Shown in pieces: positions 25,794 through 34,785 of a stretch of DNA of 64,000 nt. The stretch lies in the NCBI RefSeq assembly GCF_027941915.1, contig NZ_CP116009.1:2232001-2296000 (forward strand). Reading direction: 5' to 3'. Numbering within the stretch: position 1 is the first letter of the stretch; every line of letters begins with the position of its first letter. The notes below the pieces were generated by a model. It searched no databases and was not told the origin of the DNA. It saw only the letters and a list, made by a program, of their open reading frames with translations. This DNA is from Ramlibacter tataouinensis. Lineage in GTDB: Bacteria; Pseudomonadota; Gammaproteobacteria; Burkholderiales; Burkholderiaceae_C. The position numbers were made by a program, and so were the translations under genes.

Positions 25794-27170
25794 TCAGGCC
25801 AGGCCGCGCACCACATCCATGGCTTCCTCGATCCGGTCGACCGGATGGATGAGCAGGCCCTCAATCTCGCGGCTGCCCTTCTTCGGCGCATTGGCCCTGG
25901 GTACCACTGCCACCGAGAAGCCCAGCTTGGCGGCTTCGCGCAGGCGCTCCTGGCCGCGCGGCGCGGGCCGCACCTCGCCGGCCAGCCCGACTTCGCCGAA
26001 CGCGATGAAGCCCTTGGGCAGCGGCTTGCCGCGCAGGGACGAGGTGATCGCCAGCATCACTGCCAGGTCGGCCGCCGGCTCGGTGATGCGCACGCCGCCG
26101 ACCGCGTTGACGAACACGTCCTGGTCCATGCAGGCGACGCCGGCGTGGCGGTGCAGCACCGCCAGCAGCATGGCCAGGCGGTCGCGCTCGAGCCCGACCG
26201 ACAGCCGGCGCGGGCTGGGGCCGCCGGTGTCGACCAGCGCCTGCACCTCCACCAGCATCGGCCGGGTGCCCTCCAGCGTCACCAGCACGCAGCTGCCGGG
26301 CACCGGCTCGGCGTGCTGCGACAGGAAGATGGCGCTCGGGTTGGCCACGCCCTTGAGGCCCTTCTCGGTCATGGCGAACACCCCGATCTCGTTGACCGCG
26401 CCGAAGCGGTTCTTGATCGCCCGCACCAGCCGGAAGCTGGAGTGCGTGTCGCCCTCGAAATAGAGCACCGTGTCGACCATGTGCTCCAGCACGCGCGGGC
26501 CAGCCAGGGCGCCTTCCTTGGTCACGTGGCCGACCAGCACGATCGCCGTGCCGCTGGCCTTGGCGGCGCGCGTCAGGTGGGCCGCGCATTCGCGCACCTG
26601 CGCCACCGAGCCGGGCGCCGAGGTGAGCTGGTCGGAGTACACGGTCTGGATCGAATCGACCACCGCCACCGCCGGCTGGCTGGCGGCCAGCGCGCCCAGG
26701 ATCTTCTCGAGCTGGATCTCGGCCAGCACCTGCACCTGCGAGCGGTCCAGCCCGAGCCGGCGCGAGCGCAGCGCCACCTGGGCGCCCGACTCCTCGCCGG
26801 TGACGTAGAGCGTGGCCACGCCGGCGCGCTGCAGCCCGTCGAGCGCCTGCAGCAGCAGGGTCGACTTGCCGATGCCGGGGTCGCCGCCGATCAGCACCAC
26901 GCCACCCTCGACCATGCCGCCGCCGAGCACCCGGTCCAGCTCGCCGATGCCGGTGGGCGTGCGCGCCACCTCGGCGGCCTCGATGTCGGCCAGCGTCGCC
27001 ACGGCCGAGGTGGGCGCAAGCGAGGCGAAACGATGGCGCTGGGCGGCCGGCGTCTCGGCCACGGTCTCGATCAGGGTGTTCCAGGCGCCGCACTGCGGGC
27101 ACTTGCCTTGCCACTTGGGCGTGCTGCCGCCGCATTCGGTGCAGCTGTAGGTCGTCTTGTCTTTGGCCAC
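25794..27170 (-). CDS. radA: DNA repair protein RadA
   Basis: This 458-residue RecA-like branch-migration ATPase acts in recombinational repair. It has an N-terminal C4 zinc finger (CTECGGSTPKWQGKCPQC), Walker A GGDPGIGKST near residue 94, the RadA-specific KNRFGAVNEIGVF motif and a C-terminal Lon-like domain (GGVRITEPAADLAV, then IAFGEVGLAGEVRP). The start is GTG at 27170. In Burkholderiales radA usually follows alr; here about 9.5 kb including the hpa cluster separates them. Confidence 0.96.
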   Translation of the reverse strand: MAKDKTTYSCTECGGSTPKWQGKCPQCGAWNTLIETVAETPAAQRHRFASLAPTSAVATLADIEAAEVARTPTGIGELDRVLGGGMVEGGVVLIGGDPGIGKSTLLLQALDGLQRAGVATLYVTGEESGAQVALRSRRLGLDRSQVQVLAEIQLEKILGALAASQPAVAVVDSIQTVYSDQLTSAPGSVAQVRECAAHLTRAAKASGTAIVLVGHVTKEGALAGPRVLEHMVDTVLYFEGDTHSSFRLVRAIKNRFGAVNEIGVFAMTEKGLKGVANPSAIFLSQHAEPVPGSCVLVTLEGTRPMLVEVQALVDTGGPSPRRLSVGLERDRLAMLLAVLHRHAGVACMDQDVFVNAVGGVRITEPAADLAVMLAITSSLRGKPLPKGFIAFGEVGLAGEVRPAPRGQERLREAAKLGFSVAVVPRANAPKKGSREIEGLLIHPVDRIEEAMDVVRGLA

Positions 27171-27286
27171 GCGCGGCAGTGTAGGTCGGCCGTGCGCAGG
27201 CAGGGGTGGCTCCCGTCCCGGCGCCGGACGGACCCTCCCTCGAAGAGGGCAGACGCGCGTTCTTCCGCGGCGCCGGGAGCCTGGTC

Positions 27287-27577
27287 ATGACTGCAACGAA
27301 GCTGCTGGCCGGCGCGCTGCTGGGGCTGGCCGCCTGCGCCGCCGGCGCAGCCGCGCCGCCCACCGTCGCCCGGATGGACAGCGCGGCCCTGCGCAAACAC
27401 TACCTGCAGTGCAGCCGCGAATCCGAACAGGTTCGGCTGGGCCCGCCGCAGGCGCAGTTCTGCGCCGAGGTGGCGCAGGCCCTGCTCCAGCGCGACTTCG
27501 GCGGCAGCCTGGAGCGGCAACTGGCCTGGTGGCGGCAGGCCCGGCAGGAGCCGCCGCCGGCCGCGCCCGGCCGCTAG
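27287..27577 (+). CDS. small secreted hypothetical protein
   Basis: This is a 96-residue protein with a signal peptide (TKLLAGALLGLAACAAGAAA) and a mature part of about 75 residues containing two Cys (LQCSRES and AQFCAEV), possibly disulfide-bonded. ARMDSAALRKHYLQCS and LERQLAWWRQAR suggest a helical fold. The ATG at 27287 places the signal peptide at the N-terminus. Similar short exported proteins occur in Comamonadaceae; no function is known to me. A GC hairpin follows the stop. Confidence 0.65.
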   Translation: MTATKLLAGALLGLAACAAGAAAPPTVARMDSAALRKHYLQCSRESEQVRLGPPQAQFCAEVAQALLQRDFGGSLERQLAWWRQARQEPPPAAPGR

Positions 27578-27601
27578 GACCCTGCCCGCGCCGGCAGAAC
27601 A

Positions 27602-27622
27602 CCCGCCGCGCGGCGGGGCTTT
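27602..27622 (+). terminator. GC hairpin terminator
   Basis: The 6-base arms CCCGCC and GGCGGG surround a GCGC loop and are followed by GCTTT. It lies 24 bases after the small secreted gene and upstream of the hpaR operator. The T-run is short, so termination is likely but modest. Confidence 0.55.
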
Positions 27623-27640
27623 GCCGATGCGCGCCTTTCA

Positions 27641-27654
27641 TTTAACATGTTAAA
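27641..27654. promoter_or_regulatory. candidate HpaR operator
   Basis: TTTAACATGTTAAA is a perfect 14-base palindrome located 11 bases before the likely hpaR start. It is an AT-rich island in GC-rich sequence. MarR repressors bind such palindromes and often repress their own operon. It contains an alternative in-frame ATG at 27647. Confidence 0.65.
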
Positions 27655-27664
27655 CAAATCGCCC

Positions 27665-28162
27665 ATGCTCACGACCACCTTCTCGCACCGCAACCTGCCG
27701 CGCCTGCTGCTGCAGGCGCGCGAAGCCGTGATGGCGCACAACCGGCCACGGCTGCGCGAACACGGCCTGTCCGACCAGCAATGGCGGGTGCTGCGCGTGC
27801 TGGGCGAGCACGGCACGGTGGAAACCGGCCGCGTCGCGCGCGAGGCCTTCATCCTCGGCCCCAGCCTGACCGGCGTGCTGGCGCGCATGGAGCGCGACGG
27901 CCTGGTCCGGCGCGAGCGCGACCCGGCCGACCAGCGTCGCACCGTGGTGGAGGCCACGGCCCGCGGCCGCAAGCTGGTCGGCAAGCTCTCGAACGCGGTC
28001 GAGGCGCACTACCAATGGATGGAAGAGCAGCTGGGCAAGGACCGGCTGGCCCAGCTCTATGGGCTGCTCGACCAGCTGATCGAACTGGAGCAACCCGAAG
28101 TGACCCATCGCGATGCCTTGCGCCGCAACGGTGCGAGCCGCAAGCCGGAGGCCTGCGCATGA
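27665..28162 (+). CDS. hpaR: MarR repressor of homoprotocatechuate degradation
   Basis: This is a MarR regulator of about 165 residues. The winged helix includes LSDQQWRVLRVLGEHGTVE, LGPSLTGVLARMERDGLVRR and the wing RDPADQRRTVVEAT. It matches HpaR/HpcR, repressors that respond to 4-hydroxyphenylacetate or homoprotocatechuate. I favour the ATG at 27665, because the in-frame ATG at 27647 lies inside the palindromic operator and neither has a clear ribosome-binding site. It overlaps hpaG1 by 4 bases and heads the operon, so it is probably autoregulated. Confidence 0.9.
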   Translation: MLTTTFSHRNLPRLLLQAREAVMAHNRPRLREHGLSDQQWRVLRVLGEHGTVETGRVAREAFILGPSLTGVLARMERDGLVRRERDPADQRRTVVEATARGRKLVGKLSNAVEAHYQWMEEQLGKDRLAQLYGLLDQLIELEQPEVTHRDALRRNGASRKPEACA

Positions 28163-28770
28163 CCTGGCTTCCGGCTGGCACGGTGTACGGCACGCTGCTG
28201 AACCAGCGCAGCGAGTACGAGGCGCTGGCGCCGCACATGCACGACGCGCCGTACAAGGCGCCGCCGCGGGCGCCGGTGCTGTACGTCAAGACCGCCAACA
28301 CCTTCAACCCCGACGGCGGCGCCATCGCGCTGCCGGCGCAGGTGCCCGAGGTCGAGGTCGGCGCCACCGTCGGGCTGGTGATGGGCGCCGCCGGGCAGGT
28401 GCAGGGCTGCGTGCTGCTGAACGACGTGTCGGTTCCGCACGCCAGCTTGTTCCGCCCGCCGGTGAAGTTCAAGTGCCTGGACGGCTTCCTCGGCATCGGC
28501 AGCGGCGTCCGAAACGTGGACCCCGCCTCGGTGCAGATCGAAGTGCGGGTCAACGGCGACCTTCGGCAGACCGTGCGCTTCGACGCGCTGGTGCGCGATC
28601 CCGGCCAACTGCTGGCCGCTGTCGGCGAGTTCATGACGCTGGGCGAAGGCGACGTGCTGATGCTCGGCTGCGATGCCGCGCGCCCGCGCGCCCGGGCCGG
28701 CGACCGGATCGAGCTGCGCTCGGCCGCACTCGGCCGCTTGGGCCACACGCTGGTCGCGGAGGCCGCATGA
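28159..28770 (+). CDS. hpaG1: HpaG N-terminal-type subunit (decarboxylase/isomerase)
   Basis: This is a 203-residue FAH-fold protein equivalent to the N-terminal half of HpaG, the 5-oxopent-3-ene-1,2,5-tricarboxylate decarboxylase/2-hydroxyhepta-2,4-diene-1,7-dioate isomerase. It opens VYGTLLNQRSEYEAL and has LYVKTANTFNPDGG, the substrate-site region. In enterobacteria the two halves are one polypeptide; here they are separate genes. Both junctions are 4-base overlaps, with hpaR and with hpaG2. Confidence 0.88.
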   Translation: MTWLPAGTVYGTLLNQRSEYEALAPHMHDAPYKAPPRAPVLYVKTANTFNPDGGAIALPAQVPEVEVGATVGLVMGAAGQVQGCVLLNDVSVPHASLFRPPVKFKCLDGFLGIGSGVRNVDPASVQIEVRVNGDLRQTVRFDALVRDPGQLLAAVGEFMTLGEGDVLMLGCDAARPRARAGDRIELRSAALGRLGHTLVAEAA

Positions 28771-29519
28771 AGCACGCCCGCGTCATCCACCAGGGCAGCG
28801 TGCAGCGCGCCATCGAGCGCGACGGCCAGTTGCTGCTGGCCGACGGCCAGCTCGTGCCGCTCGAGGCCGTCACCTGGCTGCCGCCGCTGGAGCCGGTGCC
28901 GCGTCCGCGCACCATCCTGGCGCTGGGCCTGAACTACGCCGACCACGCCAGGGAACTGGCCTTCAAGGCGCCGGAAGAGCCGCTGGTGTTCCTCAAGGGC
29001 GAGCGCGCCCTCAACGGCCATCGCCAGGCCACGCGCCGGCCCGCCGGCGTCGAATTCATGCACTACGAGTGCGAGCTCACGGTGGTGATCGGCCGGACCG
29101 CGAAGAAGGTGCGGCGCGACGACGCCTGGGATTTCATCGCCGGCTACACGGTGGCCAACGACTACGCCATCCGCGACTACCTGGAGAACTGGTACCGGCC
29201 CAACCTGCGCGTGAAGAACCGCGACGGCGCCACCCCGCTCGGGCCGTTCCTGGTGGACCGCGGCGACGTGCCCGATCCGATGGCGCTGGCGCTGCGCACC
29301 ACCGTCAACGGCCAGGTCACCCAGTCGGGGAACACGAAGGACATGATCTTCGACGTGCCCTTCCTGATCGAGTACTTCTCCAGCTTCATGACGCTGCAGC
29401 CGGGCGACCTGATCCTGACCGGCACGCCCGACGGCGTGGTGGACTGCCGCCCCGGCGACGTCGTCGTCACCGAGATCGAGGGCCTCGGCGCCCTCATGAA
29501 CACCATCAGCAGCACCTGA
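28767..29519 (+). CDS. hpaG2: HpaG C-terminal-type subunit (decarboxylase/isomerase)
   Basis: This 250-residue FAH-fold protein matches the C-terminal half of HpaG. The metal-binding acids are in MHYECELTVVIG and VANDYAIRDY. LILTGTPDGVVDCRPGD closes the domain. With HpaG1 it decarboxylates and isomerises the product of HpaF to 2-oxohept-3-ene-1,7-dioate. It overlaps hpaG1 by 4 bases and its stop abuts hpaE. Confidence 0.92.
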   Translation: MKHARVIHQGSVQRAIERDGQLLLADGQLVPLEAVTWLPPLEPVPRPRTILALGLNYADHARELAFKAPEEPLVFLKGERALNGHRQATRRPAGVEFMHYECELTVVIGRTAKKVRRDDAWDFIAGYTVANDYAIRDYLENWYRPNLRVKNRDGATPLGPFLVDRGDVPDPMALALRTTVNGQVTQSGNTKDMIFDVPFLIEYFSSFMTLQPGDLILTGTPDGVVDCRPGDVVVTEIEGLGALMNTISST

Positions 29520-29520
29520 C

Positions 29521-30978
29521 ATGCGCATCGACCACCTGATCGCCGGCCAGCCCGTGGCCGGCCGCGACTACTTCGAGACCGTCAATCCGGCCACGCAGGA
29601 GGTGCTGGCCGAAGTGGCGGCCGGCGGCGAAGACGAAGTCAACGCCGCCGTGGCCGCTGCCAAGGCGGCCTTTCCCGCCTGGGCCGGGCTGCCCGCGCCG
29701 CAACGCGCCAGGCTCATTCGCAAGCTCGGCGAGCTGATCGCGCAGCACGTGCCCGAGCTGGCGCGCACCGAGACCGACGACACCGGCCAGGTGATCGCCC
29801 AGACCGGCAGGCAGCTGGTGCCGCGCGCCGCCGACAACTTCAGCTACTTCGCCGAGATGTGCGTGCGGGTCGACGGCCACACCTACCCCACCGACACCCA
29901 CCTGAACTACACGCTGTTCCACCCGGTCGGCGTCTGCGCCCTCATCTCGCCCTGGAACGTGCCGTTCATGACCGCCACCTGGAAGGTCGCGCCCTGCCTG
30001 GCCTTCGGCAACACCGCGGTGCTGAAGATGAGCGAGCTGTCGCCGCTGACCGCCGCGCGGCTGGGCGAGCTGGCGCTGGAAGCCGGCATCCCGGCCGGCG
30101 TGCTGAACATCGTGCACGGCTACGGCCAGGCCGCCGGCGAGCCGCTGGTGCGCCATCCGGACGTGCGCGCGATCTCCTTCACCGGCTCCACCGCCACCGG
30201 CAACCGCATCGTCAAGGAAGCGGGACTCAAGAAGTTCAGCATGGAGCTGGGCGGCAAGTCGCCATTCGTGGTCTTCGACGACGCCGACCTGGCGCGCGCG
30301 CTGGACGCCGCGGTGTTCATGATCTTCTCCAACAATGGCGAGCGCTGCACCGCCGGCAGCCGCATCCTGGTACAGCGGAGCATCTATGCCGACTTCGTGC
30401 AGCGGTTCGTCGAGCGCGCCAGGCGCATCACCGTCGGCGACCCGCTCGACGACAAGACGATCATCGGCCCGATGATTTCGCAGGCCCACCTGGCCAAGGT
30501 GCGCAGCTACATCGAGCTGGGCCCGAAGGAAGGCGCCACCCTGCTGTGCGGCGGGCTGGATGCGCCGCTGGTGCCCGATCGCGTCAAGCGGGGCAACTTC
30601 GTCGCGCCCACCGTGTTCGCCGATGTCGACAACCGCATGAAGATCGCGCAGGACGAGATCTTCGGCCCGGTGGCCTGCCTGATCCCGTTCGAGGACGAGG
30701 CTGACGCGATCCGCATCGCCAATGACATCGCCTACGGCCTGTCCAGCTACGTCTGGACCGAGAACATCGGCCGCGCCCACCGGGTGGCCGCGGCCGTCGA
30801 GGCCGGCATGTGCTTCGTCAACAGCCAGAACGTGCGCGACCTGCGCCAGCCGTTCGGCGGCACCAAGGCCTCGGGCACCGGGCGCGAGGGCGGCACCTGG
30901 AGCTACGAGGTGTTCCTGGAGCCCAAGAACATCGCGGTCTCGCTCGGATCGCACCACATTCCGCACTGGGGAGCCTGA
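29521..30978 (+). CDS. hpaE: 5-carboxymethyl-2-hydroxymuconate semialdehyde dehydrogenase
   Basis: This 485-residue NAD-dependent aldehyde dehydrogenase oxidises the ring-cleavage semialdehyde from HpaD. It has the Rossmann GSTATG (FTGSTATGNRIV), catalytic Glu in MELGGKSP and catalytic Cys in NNGERCTAGSRI. EIFGPVACLIPF and SGTGREGGTWSYE are typical of the HpaE group. Start ATG 29521, two bases after hpaG2. Confidence 0.95.
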   Translation: MRIDHLIAGQPVAGRDYFETVNPATQEVLAEVAAGGEDEVNAAVAAAKAAFPAWAGLPAPQRARLIRKLGELIAQHVPELARTETDDTGQVIAQTGRQLVPRAADNFSYFAEMCVRVDGHTYPTDTHLNYTLFHPVGVCALISPWNVPFMTATWKVAPCLAFGNTAVLKMSELSPLTAARLGELALEAGIPAGVLNIVHGYGQAAGEPLVRHPDVRAISFTGSTATGNRIVKEAGLKKFSMELGGKSPFVVFDDADLARALDAAVFMIFSNNGERCTAGSRILVQRSIYADFVQRFVERARRITVGDPLDDKTIIGPMISQAHLAKVRSYIELGPKEGATLLCGGLDAPLVPDRVKRGNFVAPTVFADVDNRMKIAQDEIFGPVACLIPFEDEADAIRIANDIAYGLSSYVWTENIGRAHRVAAAVEAGMCFVNSQNVRDLRQPFGGTKASGTGREGGTWSYEVFLEPKNIAVSLGSHHIPHWGA

Positions 30979-30980
30979 CC

Positions 30981-31907
30981 ATGGGCAAGCTCGCACTCGC
31001 CGCCAAGATCACCCACGTGCCGTCCATGTACCTGAGCGAGCTGCCCGGCGACCGCCACGGCACGCGCCAGGACGCGATCGACGGCCACGTCGAGATTGGG
31101 CGGCGCTGCCGCGAGCTGGGCGTGGACACGATCGTGGTGTTCGACACCCACTGGCTGGTCAACGCCAACTACCACATCAACTGCGGACGGCACTTCAAGG
31201 GGCTGTACACCAGCAACGAGCTGCCGCACTTCATCAGCAACATGGCGTTCGAGTTCCCCGGCAACCCGGAGCTCGGCCAGCTGCTGGCCAAGGTGTGCAA
31301 CGAATGGGGCGTGGAGACGCTGGCGCATGCCGACACCACGCTGGACCCCGAGTACGGCACCCTGGTGCCGATGCGCTACATGAACACCGACCAGCATTTC
31401 AAGGTGGTGTCGGTGTCGGCCATGTGCATGGCGCACTACCTGAACGACAGCGCCCGGCTGGGCTGGGCCATGCGCCGCGCCATCGAGGACGAGTACGACG
31501 GCACGGTGGCGATCTTCGCCAGCGGCTCGCTGTCGCACCGCTTCGCCCAGAACGGCCTGGCGCCCGAGTACGGCTTCAGGATCTGGAGCCCGTTCCTCGA
31601 GCAGCTCGACCGCGAGGTGGTGCGCATGTGGCAGGCCGGCGAGTGGAAGGCGTTCTGCGGCATGCTGCCCGAGTACGCCGCCAAGGGCCACGGCGAGGGG
31701 TTCATGCACGACACCGCCATGCTGCTGGGCGCACTGGGCTGGTCCGACTACGACGGTCGCGCCGAGGTGATCACGCCCTACTTCGGCGCCTCCGGCACCG
31801 GCCAGATCAACGCCGTCTTCCCAATCACGCCGCAGACCGGCGCCGCCATCCCGAAGGCGCAGGCCTCCTCGGCCGAGGGCTACACCGCGATCAGCAGCCG
31901 GCTCTGA
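30981..31907 (+). CDS. hpaD: 3,4-dihydroxyphenylacetate 2,3-dioxygenase
   Basis: This 308-residue class III (LigB-fold) extradiol dioxygenase cleaves homoprotocatechuate next to the ring hydroxyls, using Fe(II). Likely metal ligands are His in ITHVPSMYL, His in FDTHWLV and Glu near the C-terminal half. FASGSLSHRFAQNGL and YFGASGTGQINAVFP are family hallmarks. ATG 30981, 2 bases after hpaE. It belongs to the HpaD/HpcB type, not the type I (cupin-like) extradiol fold. Confidence 0.93.
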   Translation: MGKLALAAKITHVPSMYLSELPGDRHGTRQDAIDGHVEIGRRCRELGVDTIVVFDTHWLVNANYHINCGRHFKGLYTSNELPHFISNMAFEFPGNPELGQLLAKVCNEWGVETLAHADTTLDPEYGTLVPMRYMNTDQHFKVVSVSAMCMAHYLNDSARLGWAMRRAIEDEYDGTVAIFASGSLSHRFAQNGLAPEYGFRIWSPFLEQLDREVVRMWQAGEWKAFCGMLPEYAAKGHGEGFMHDTAMLLGALGWSDYDGRAEVITPYFGASGTGQINAVFPITPQTGAAIPKAQASSAEGYTAISSRL

Positions 31908-31939
31908 TCGCGAGCATCCGTAGCCGACCCCGATTGCCC

Positions 31940-32347
31940 ATGCCGCACCTGGTCATCCTGTACACGCCCAACCTGGAGGCCGAGACCGACATGACGACGC
32001 TGTGCCGCGTGCTGGCCGACGGCATGCTGCAGGTCAAGGACGAGGCGGGAAGACAGGTGTTTCCGACCGGCGGCACGCGGGTGCTGGCGTATCCGGCGGC
32101 GCACTACGCGGTGGCCGACGGCCAGGGCGACTACGCCTTCATCTACCTGAACCTGCGCATGGGCGCGGGGCGCAGCGCGGCGGTGCAGCAGCTCGCGGGC
32201 GACACCTTGCTCGAGCGAGCCCGGGCGCATCTGGCGCCGCTGTTCGAGCGGCGCCTGCTCGGGCTGACGGTGCAGGTCGACGAGAGCCCGGGTCAGGTGT
32301 ACGACGGCAAGCACAGCACGCTGCATCCCCACTTCAACAAGCCTTGA
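31940..32347 (+). CDS. hpaF: 5-carboxymethyl-2-hydroxymuconate isomerase
   Basis: This 135-residue tautomerase-fold enzyme (CHMI) has the catalytic N-terminal Pro exposed after Met removal ([11 protein letters not shown]). It isomerises 5-carboxymethyl-2-hydroxymuconate from Hpa[16 protein letters not shown] and the HPHFNKP end are typical. It starts 32 bases after hpaD and its stop is 1 base before hpaH. Confidence 0.9.
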   Translation: MPHLVILYTPNLEAETDMTTLCRVLADGMLQVKDEAGRQVFPTGGTRVLAYPAAHYAVADGQGDYAFIYLNLRMGAGRSAAVQQLAGDTLLERARAHLAPLFERRLLGLTVQVDESPGQVYDGKHSTLHPHFNKP

Positions 32348-32348
32348 C

Positions 32349-33149
32349 ATGCTCCAGCCCGACCTGATCCAGCAACTGGCCGCCGAACTGCACGAAAGCG
32401 AACGATCGCGCGTGCAGGTCGAGCACTTCTCCAAGCGCTTCCCCGGCATGACGATCGAGGACGGCTACCGGGTCTCGCGCGCCTGGACGGCGCTCAAGAT
32501 CGCCGAAGGCCGCCGGGTAATCGGGCACAAGATCGGCTTGACCTCGCGCGCCATGCAGCAGTCCAGCCAGATCGACGAGCCCGACTACGGCACGCTGCTG
32601 GACGACATGCGGTTCCAGCCGGGCGACATCCCCACCGACCGCTTCATCGCACCGCGGGTGGAGGTGGAGCTGGCCTTCGTGCTCAAGCGCAAGCTGGAAG
32701 GCGAGCGCATCACGGTCGACGACGTGCTGAACGCCACCGAGTACGTGACCCCGGCCATCGAGATCATCGACGCCCGCATCGAGCAGTTCGACCGCCACAC
32801 CCGGGCGATGCGCAAGGTGCAGGACACCATCAGCGACAACGCCGCCAACGCCGCCATCGTGCTGGGCGGCTCGCGCGTGCACCCGCGCGAGGTCGACCGG
32901 CCCTGGTGCGGCGCCATCCTGCGCCAGAACGGCAACGTGGAGGAAACCGGGCTGGCGGCCGGCGTGCAGGGCGATCCCGCGATCGGCGTGGCCTGGCTGG
33001 CCATGAAGCTGGCGCCCTGGGGCGAAGGCCTGCAGGCCGGCGAGATCGTGCTGGCCGGCTCCTTCACCCGGCCGGTGGCTGCGAAGAAGGGCGACCTGTT
33101 CGACGCCGACTACGGCGCGCTCGGCCGCTTCCAGTTCCGCTTCAACTGA
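32349..33149 (+). CDS. hpaH: 2-oxohept-3-ene-1,7-dioate hydratase
   Basis: This is a 266-residue hydratase of the MhpD/HpaH group. It adds water to 2-oxohept-3-enedioate using Mg2+. Family hallmarks are [37 protein letters not shown] and the C-terminal [10 protein letters not shown]. It lies between hpaF (1 base) and hpaI (11 bases). Confidence 0.94.
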   Translation: MLQPDLIQQLAAELHESERSRVQVEHFSKRFPGMTIEDGYRVSRAWTALKIAEGRRVIGHKIGLTSRAMQQSSQIDEPDYGTLLDDMRFQPGDIPTDRFIAPRVEVELAFVLKRKLEGERITVDDVLNATEYVTPAIEIIDARIEQFDRHTRAMRKVQDTISDNAANAAIVLGGSRVHPREVDRPWCGAILRQNGNVEETGLAAGVQGDPAIGVAWLAMKLAPWGEGLQAGEIVLAGSFTRPVAAKKGDLFDADYGALGRFQFRFN

Positions 33150-33160
33150 ACCGAGGTTCC

Positions 33161-33979
33161 ATGCAAACGCCCCCCAACCCCTTCAAGCAGGCGCTGGCCG
33201 CCCGCCAACCGCAAATCGGCCTGTGGCTCGGACTGGGCGATGCCTACGCGGCCGAGATCTGCGCCGGCGCCGGCTTCGACTGGCTGCTGATCGACGGCGA
33301 GCACGCGCCCAACGACCTGCGCAGCGTCCTGCAGCAGGTGCAGGTGATCGCCGCCTATCCCGGCTCGCACGCCATCGCCCGGGTGCCGCTGGGCCACGGC
33401 GACGCCGGCACCGCGCTGATCAAGCAGTACCTGGACCTCGGCGTCCAGACCCTGCTGGTGCCGATGGTCGATACCGCCGAGCAGGCCGCGGCCATCGTGC
33501 GCGCCGTGCGCTACCCGCCGTTCGGCATCCGCGGCATGGCCGGCGCGCGCGCCTCGCGCTGGGGCCGCTGCACGCAGTACGCGCGCGAGGCCAACGACCA
33601 GGTCTGCCTGCTGCTGCAGGCAGAGAGCCAGGTGGCGCTGGACAACCTGGACGCGATCGCCGCCACCGAAGGCGTCGATGGCGTGTTCATCGGCCCGGCC
33701 GACCTGTCCGCGGCCATGGGCCATCCCGGCCAGCCCGGCCATCCGCAGGTGCAGGCCGCCATCGACGATGCCATCGTGCGCATCGCGCGCGCCGGCAAGG
33801 CGCCCGGCATCCTGACCACCGACGAGGCGCTGGCGCGCAAGTACCTCGAGCTGGGCGCCACCTTCGTCGCGGTCGGGCTCGACACCAACCTGCTGGCGCG
33901 CGCCACCTCGGCACTCGCGGCCCGCTTCAAGCCGGACGCGCCCGCGCCGGCACCCGCCGCGCCCGGCAACACCTATTGA
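33161..33979 (+). CDS. hpaI: 4-hydroxy-2-oxoheptanedioate aldolase
   Basis: This is a 272-residue class II (metal-dependent) pyruvate aldolase of the HpcH/HpaI family, yielding pyruvate and succinate semialdehyde. Metal and substrate residues are seen in [24 protein letters not shown] and [17 protein letters not shown]. The active-site Arg lies in [11 protein letters not shown]. It closes the core pathway. ATG 33161. Confidence 0.93.
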   Translation: MQTPPNPFKQALAARQPQIGLWLGLGDAYAAEICAGAGFDWLLIDGEHAPNDLRSVLQQVQVIAAYPGSHAIARVPLGHGDAGTALIKQYLDLGVQTLLVPMVDTAEQAAAIVRAVRYPPFGIRGMAGARASRWGRCTQYAREANDQVCLLLQAESQVALDNLDAIAATEGVDGVFIGPADLSAAMGHPGQPGHPQVQAAIDDAIVRIARAGKAPGILTTDEALARKYLELGATFVAVGLDTNLLARATSALAARFKPDAPAPAPAAPGNTY

Positions 33980-33995
33980 ACCCAGGAGAACCACC

Positions 33996-34772
33996 ATGAG
34001 CGCCGTCCTCCAGCCTTCGGCCCGGATGCATCCCGACGAATGGGCCGCGCGGCTGCAACTGGCCGCCTGCTACCGCGTTTTCGACCTGCTCGGCTGGACC
34101 GAGATGATCTACAACCACGTCACGGTGCGCCTGCCCGACAGCGTGACGGGCGGCGCCAAGCAGTTCCTGATCAACCCGTTCGGCCTGCACTACAGCGAGG
34201 TCACGGCCAGCAACCTGCTGAAGATCGACATCCAGGGCAACAAGCTGGATGCGGACAACCCCTGGCCGGTGAACCCGGCGGGCTTCACCATCCACGGGGC
34301 CATCCACGACCACGTCGATGGGGCGCACTGCGTGATGCACACCCACACCACCGCCGGCGTGGCGGTGGCCTGCACCGAGGGCGGGCTGGCGCAGAACAAC
34401 TTCTACTCGGCGCAGCTGCACGACATGGTGGCCTACCATGACTTCGAGGGCATCACCATCCACGCCGACGAGGCGCCGCGGCTGCTCGCCAGCCTGGGCC
34501 GCAAGCCGCTGATGATCCTGCGCAACCACGGCCTGCTCGCCTGCGGCCCGACCCTGCCGCTCACGTTCGTGCGGCTGTGGACGCTGCAGCGCGCCTGCGA
34601 GATCCAGATGGCGCAGGCGACCCTCGGCAAGGCCATCCCCGTGCCGGAGGCGGTGGCGCGCAAGACCACCCAGGACTCCTTCCAGTTCGACGCCCGCTTC
34701 GGCGCCGGCCAGGACGTGTTCGACGCCCTGGTGCGGCGGGTCGACCGCCTCGACGACTCCTACAAGCAGTGA
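33996..34772 (+). CDS. class II aldolase/adducin family protein
   Basis: This 258-residue zinc-dependent class II aldolase-like enzyme has the zinc-binding HTHTTAG near residue 110 and a downstream His in NHGLLACG, with a Glu catalytic candidate in YNHVTVRLPD-type context. It follows hpaI by 16 bases with GGAGAACC upstream. It is not part of the standard hpa pathway. Family members are aldolases, epimerases or decarboxylases of sugar phosphates and related acids. The conserved gene neighbourhood suggests processing of a side product, which is a guess. Confidence 0.85.
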   Translation: MSAVLQPSARMHPDEWAARLQLAACYRVFDLLGWTEMIYNHVTVRLPDSVTGGAKQFLINPFGLHYSEVTASNLLKIDIQGNKLDADNPWPVNPAGFTIHGAIHDHVDGAHCVMHTHTTAGVAVACTEGGLAQNNFYSAQLHDMVAYHDFEGITIHADEAPRLLASLGRKPLMILRNHGLLACGPTLPLTFVRLWTLQRACEIQMAQATLGKAIPVPEAVARKTTQDSFQFDARFGAGQDVFDALVRRVDRLDDSYKQ

Positions 34773-34785
34773 GGCGCGCGACCCG

